Origin: Microtetraspora fusca
GTDB taxonomy: Bacteria; Actinomycetota; Actinomycetes; Streptosporangiales; Streptosporangiaceae
Length of the DNA: 64,000 bases
Direction of reading: 5' to 3'
Assembly (NCBI RefSeq): GCF_001570365.1
Contig: NZ_BBYK01000069.1
Coordinates: 40,454 to 104,453, forward strand
The stretch's first letter is position 1, and the number at the start of each line of letters is the position of its first letter. The translations under genes and the position numbers were made by a program. The notes beneath the pieces were generated by a model. The model saw nothing but the letters and a program-made list of their open reading frames with translations. It did not search any database and was not told the origin of the DNA. This document shows, one piece after another, positions 60,745-64,000 of the stretch.

Positions 60745-60955
60745 GGGACGGCCGTCGACTTCGGCAGGCGCAGCGGCCGGCGGCCCGGCGTGACGCAGCC
60801 CAGGGGCGTGGCATGGCGCGCCCCGGCGCAGGAGGGGGGTCGTGCACGGTCAGGAAACCGAGCACCGCGAAGGCGAGGACCTCCTTCGGAGGGGACGGTA
60901 CGCCCAGGTCGTCGCTGGACAGCAGCCGTACGCCCGGCAGTTCCTCCCGGGGTCA
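60745..60955 (-). pseudogene. Anhydro-N-acetylmuramic acid kinase, C-terminal fragment
   Basis: One minus frame reads LLSSDDLGVPSPPKEVLAFA, then VLGFLTVH; a second frame continues ATPLGCVTPGRRPLRLP. Together they are the end of AnmK (…GLPSDAKEAxAFAxLGFLT…, …VLGSxTPGxxPLRLP), split by a frameshift. The N-terminal ATPase part is absent. AnmK recycles cell-wall anhydro-MurNAc, in keeping with the GlcNAc enzymes beside it. Confidence 0.7.
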
Positions 60956-61088
60956 CCGACCTGGACCTGCCGAGCGCCGCCGGTTCAGCTCGCGGCGACG
61001 GTGAGGCCGTGGAGCGATACGGTGCCCGTCCCGCCGTTGGCGGCCGTCATGAGCAGGAACTCCACGTGTGCGTGTACCACGGGAGCAA

Positions 61089-61117
61089 GCCGGGCATGCA
61101 CGGCGTGCATGCCCGGC
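61089..61117. repeat. 29-bp near-perfect palindrome
   Basis: GCCGGGCATGCACG and its complement CGTGCATGCCCGGC are separated by a single G. A one-base centre fits a protein-binding palindrome or cruciform better than an RNA terminator. Lies in a non-coding stretch between the anmK fragment and the DUF6461-like gene. Confidence 0.8.
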
Positions 61118-61380
61118 GGCCTTCAGGTTCGCCGGATGCAGGTCGCCGTGGGCTAGTGCCGTAGCAGCTTTGGTTTGCCCTGTTTCGTGCTGACACGCCG
61201 TTCGAGGTCCCACCCGCGCCAGTAGTTGCCGAGCCGTCCCCGCCTCCCAACTGGGGGCGGCGATTACTCATGCTCCTCCTCACCTTGCTGGTGATCGCAG
61301 CTTGATCTGCAGGAAGGTACGGTCTTTCCTGCCCTGATTCAATTTCAACGAGGCTGTCGCCTCCGTCGAAGGGATGTCGG

Positions 61381-62028
61381 ATGAGTTCGGTCACCGGTGT
61401 AATGGTCGCCCACTACGACGAACTGTTGGACGAACTCCGTCAGCTGGATCCCTACATCACGGAAGCAATGGCTTGGGTCGTGGTGCGGGGGCGCGACGTT
61501 CGATTGACGGTCGACGATGTGGTGAGCCGACTAGGCGGCGACTCCGGCACCATCAGTCGGCGTCTGCCTTTGCCGCCCTCAGCGGATCCAACCGCTGCGG
61601 CTTTCGAGCAGCGCGGCGACAATGTGCTGATCGTCGCTTCCAATACGTACGGGTTCAGCCGACCGGAGGTACTAGCCGCGCTGACGAAAGATGCGCAGGC
61701 GTGGGGCTTTTGGTGGCTGGTCAACAACGCGCACAAGCTGTTTTACGCGGCGGACGGACATCTGGTCACCACGGTACAGATCCCGGACTTTGACGGGCAT
61801 CTCCCCTGCGGCGGCGAGAACCCACAGGCCTTGGACTCATATCTGGACGGTTTACGGGCCTTGGCTGAGGAGAAATGCGAGGACGACGAAGCAGGCGACT
61901 ATGGCGTGAGCTACCCCGACTGGCCCACTGCCCTCGCCACTGTGGAGGCGATGACCGGGGTGCGGCTAGAGGCGAGTTGGTTCATGCAAGAACAGCTCTG
62001 CGTCAGCCGGGTGCCGAGGTTGAGCTGA
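61381..62028 (+). CDS. DUF6461-like protein
   Basis: 215 residues, cytoplasmic, no catalytic motif visible. Pattern AMAWVVVRGRDVRLTVDDVV, then VLIVASNTYGFSRPEVLAAL, FWWLVNNAHKLFYAADGHLV and GGENPQALDSYLDGLRAL agrees with the actinobacterial DUF6461 family (single-copy, mostly in Streptomyces relatives; no known function). GC content is a little lower than neighbours. No clear operon partner. Confidence 0.75.
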   Translation: MSSVTGVMVAHYDELLDELRQLDPYITEAMAWVVVRGRDVRLTVDDVVSRLGGDSGTISRRLPLPPSADPTAAAFEQRGDNVLIVASNTYGFSRPEVLAALTKDAQAWGFWWLVNNAHKLFYAADGHLVTTVQIPDFDGHLPCGGENPQALDSYLDGLRALAEEKCEDDEAGDYGVSYPDWPTALATVEAMTGVRLEASWFMQEQLCVSRVPRLS

Positions 62029-63116
62029 TCTCGCAGTGAAATTTCCGCTGACTCCCAGCGGCGGGAACGAGGCGGTAGCCGTACCGGCGAGCCTCGAACG
62101 GCCCGGCACGTAGCGGCACGACTCTGAACAGCGAGAGGGCCTTCCCCCGATGTGTGGACACCTTGAGTGCCAGATCTTCACCTCCGAATGCCTGCTTGCG
62201 TAGAGCTCTCCGAGTTGTCACCGTCGACGTCGACCGAGCCAGGGACCGGCGCCCGACGTGCCCATCCGGGATGGGCACGAAGGTCCCCCGCCGGTCCGCA
62301 TGAAGGCACGGCCGGTTGGTGCCACTTCCCCTCCAGCCAATCGCCAAGATGTCAGCGGCCCACCGTGCGGCGGCACTTGAGACGACCAGAGCTGTTCTGA
62401 GCGAGACGGATATCTGGGTGTTCGACGAGAACACTTACCGGCTCCGGCTGGTCGACTGTCGAAGTGCGCGAAAGGACGGCCGGCACTGGGCGGAGGCGGT
62501 GCCCATCCCGTGCGGACTGCGGTCCAGAACATGACTGCGAGTTCAGCGACACCGTCGGTCACGGCCCACACGTTCTTCGGCGACGAGGCGCTCCACCGTC
62601 AACGGCACGGGAATCACATGCACGCCCCTCGTGTCCCTCACAGCCGGGCTGGAGATGACAGACCACCGCGAGGGGCAGCTTACCCCAAGAGGGAAGGGCG
62701 AATTCCGTCGATAAACGTCACCATGTCATGACGAACGACTAAGCCAGACGGATGGATTGCACTGATCCCACACGACATCACTGATAAACGCCGATGGACA
62801 CGGCGAGCCCACCGAAGCCAAACCGTTGGATATTAACAGAATGCTCGGAAGTTTGCAGCCACATGAGGCCGACAACTCCATACCCAAGTTTCCGAAATCT
62901 AGCTGGATCCAAAGAGAATACCCACACATTCTCACCCTTGCCAGAAAATATGCATCACCCAGCAACGCAAGTACGCTTTGAATCGGCAACACTTTCGGCG
63001 TTCGAGTGACAGTTCTTCGCCAAACTGGCGACAATGGCGTGAATTCCGCCGTCCACGCTCGCGCTCAACGCCGCCGAGCACCGCAGGGCACGTCTGATTC
63101 CCCGGGAGCTTCGATC
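62029..63116. other. 1.1-kb stretch without a supported gene
   Basis: I see only short ORFs. A plus-strand reading near 62340-62530 (TDIWVFDENTYRLRLVDC) looks partly coding but has no recognisable family. From about 62730 to 63030 the sequence is much lower in GC than the rest of the window; a minus ORF of 102 codons (63034-62726) lies there with no recognised motif. A 21-bp palindrome (GTGCCCATCC-G-GGATGGGCAC) is at 62258-62278. Confidence 0.5.
62258..62278. repeat. 21-bp palindrome GTGCCCATCC-G-GGATGGGCAC
   Basis: Perfect 10-bp arms around one base, like the palindrome at 61089 on the other side of the DUF6461-like gene. Function unknown. Confidence 0.75.
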
Positions 63117-63818
63117 ATGCGGATCCGTCCGACCTCCACCCGCGGCGGTCAGTCTCCGGCAGCCACCTCCGCAGAATCGCCGGCCACTCTGTCCGGACTG
63201 GACGCACGCCGACTGCCGGCATCACCCCGCCGACGCCGACCCGACCTGGCCGCATTGGCGGCGCTACTCATCCTCGGAGGCACAGCGGCCACCATCACAC
63301 TCATACTGAACGGCAGCGCGCGCGTCTCAGCGATCCGCATCACCCAGCACGTCACCGCTGGACAACAGCTCAGCCGCGCCGGCATGGAAGAAGTCCGGAT
63401 AGCCGACACCGGCATCGACTACCTGCCCTGGGCACAGCACGTCTCCTACGCGCAGCGCCTGGCCCGCGTCACCCTGCTCCCCGGCACCCTGCTCACCACG
63501 CAGATGACCGCCATGGCAAGCGAAGAACTCATCCCGGGCAAGGCCCGCGTCGGCCTGGCCCTCAAACCCGGCCAGTCCCCTGCCGAACTGCAACGCGGCC
63601 AGCGCGTGCAGGTCATCTCCCTCCCCGGCCAGGACACCGGCGACCACAACAGCACCGTGCTGGCCAGAAGCGCACTGGTCGATTCCGTCAGCGAACCAGG
63701 CACACGCGGCGCGTCCCGCCTCGTGAACGTGATCGTCGACGCCGCCCTCTCCCCCAGAATCGCCGCCTACGCCTCCAACGGCCAGATCGTCCTCGCCTAC
63801 CTGCCCGCAACGCACTGA
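63117..63818 (+). CDS. Membrane-anchored SAF-domain protein (CpaB/FlgA-like)
   Basis: 233 residues. Cytoplasmic Pro/Arg-rich N-terminus, one transmembrane helix (LAALAALLILGGTAATITLI), then an extracellular SAF domain: HVTAGQQLSRAGMEEVRIAD, LLPGTLLTTQMTA, and GKARVGLALKPGQSPAELQR. SAF/CpaB proteins often help assemble Flp pili; here no pilus genes are visible, but the window ends soon after. ATG with GGGAG 8 nt upstream; the frame is open to 63006 without a site. Confidence 0.85.
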   Translation: MRIRPTSTRGGQSPAATSAESPATLSGLDARRLPASPRRRRPDLAALAALLILGGTAATITLILNGSARVSAIRITQHVTAGQQLSRAGMEEVRIADTGIDYLPWAQHVSYAQRLARVTLLPGTLLTTQMTAMASEELIPGKARVGLALKPGQSPAELQRGQRVQVISLPGQDTGDHNSTVLARSALVDSVSEPGTRGASRLVNVIVDAALSPRIAAYASNGQIVLAYLPATH

Positions 63819-64000
63819 CCCTCGGAGGCAACCGAGAGCCACACTTCGGCTTGCCCTCTGCCTGCGCCGTGATCGTCGTTCGGCAGGTCGTTGAGATGCT
63901 GCGCGGTGGGCGAGATGAGCGGGCCGGCCGGCATGCCCCGGTGGCGGCCAGACTCCCGCCTTTACGCTGTAGATCAGAACCCATGCGCTGGCGCGGCGGA
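63819..64000. other. Window end, no gene seen
   Basis: No supported gene start or end in the last 182 bp. A minus-strand frame (63850-63950) reads plausibly but cannot be judged within this window. Confidence 0.3.

Noticed and set aside
61160..61380. End of a transposase-like gene (minus frame reading NYWRGWDLERRVSTKQGKPK)
   Set aside because: Looks coding over ~30 residues, but I could not assign a family and no terminal repeats are visible.
62003..62434. 143-codon minus ORF after the DUF6461-like gene
   Set aside because: No family, no ribosome site; composition looks non-coding.
62726..63034. 102-codon minus ORF in the low-GC stretch
   Set aside because: Cannot be excluded, but no motif or start signal supports it; described only as part of the gap.
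1..64000. CRISPR arrays, tRNA/rRNA genes, biosynthetic gene clusters (PKS/NRPS)
   Set aside because: No regularly spaced repeats, no tRNA-like cloverleaf or rRNA sequence, and no carrier-protein or ketosynthase motifs were seen.

Overview
The window is high-GC DNA from a filamentous actinomycete. The lineage is inferred, not shown: the mix of sugar ABC transporters, LacI/TetR/GntR switches, secreted chitinolytic enzymes with accessory domains, DasR-like boxes and a DtxR-type iron box fits Streptosporangiaceae (Nonomuraea-like) or a relative. It is chromosomal accessory sequence: dense catabolic operons separated by short graveyards of broken genes. I saw no rRNA, tRNA, CRISPR array or complete insertion sequence.

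Layout. 0-5.2 kb: a Tn3 transposase scrap, a universal stress protein, an unknown 224-aa protein, a CBS-BON protein, a tandem P-loop protein and an MFS scrap. 5.2-8.2 kb: AraC regulator divergent from a TauE/SafE permease, then a MerR-methyltransferase fusion. 8.4-19.9 kb: a translationally coupled catabolic cluster (hyuA, hyuB, ACS-type MFS, isochorismatase-like hydrolase, alpha-oxoamine synthase, SDR, mmsA-like dehydrogenase), a convergent GntR/FCD regulator and a divergent PLP aminotransferase. A GATATC-type motif recurs at its three control points, which suggests one regulon. 20-25.3 kb: a secreted 5'-nucleotidase, integrase and winged-helix scraps, an XRE-methionine aminopeptidase pair with twin operators, and an AadA-like nucleotidyltransferase.

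25.4-33.1 kb: GH3 glycosidase plus rhamnose genes rhaB, rhaD, rhaI. This block carries truncated genes at its edges and within it (rhamnose mutarotase, transporter tail, GH1 front, acyl-CoA ligase front), as expected for a patched-in segment. 33.2-38.9 kb: ABC sugar importer, M28-like protein and carboxylesterase, coupled by 4-nt overlaps. 38.9-40.5 kb: secreted alpha/beta-hydrolase divergent from a TetR regulator around a perfect 18-bp palindrome. 40.5-51.8 kb: a LacI-centred locus with an (alpha/alpha)6 glycosidase and a second M28-like protein on one side, and an ABC importer, serine hydrolase and GH78 alpha-L-rhamnosidase on the other. AGAACG-type operators sit at all three promoters. Together, 25-52 kb looks like a system for taking apart and importing rhamnose-bearing compounds and using the rhamnose.

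52-54.6 kb: TetR divergent from a 14-TM MFS exporter around an iron box flanked by two TetR-like palindromes. 54.8-61 kb: GH18 chitinase with PKD and FIMAH domains, and GH20 hexosaminidase with CBM32, PKD and carboxypeptidase-regulatory-like domains. Three DasR-like boxes in ~57-bp repeats and an anmK fragment lie upstream of GH20. The GH20 enzyme and the 5'-nucleotidase 37 kb away share an unusual C-terminal SGP-repeat domain. 61-64 kb: a DUF6461-type protein, a lower-GC stretch without a clear gene, and a membrane-anchored SAF-domain protein.
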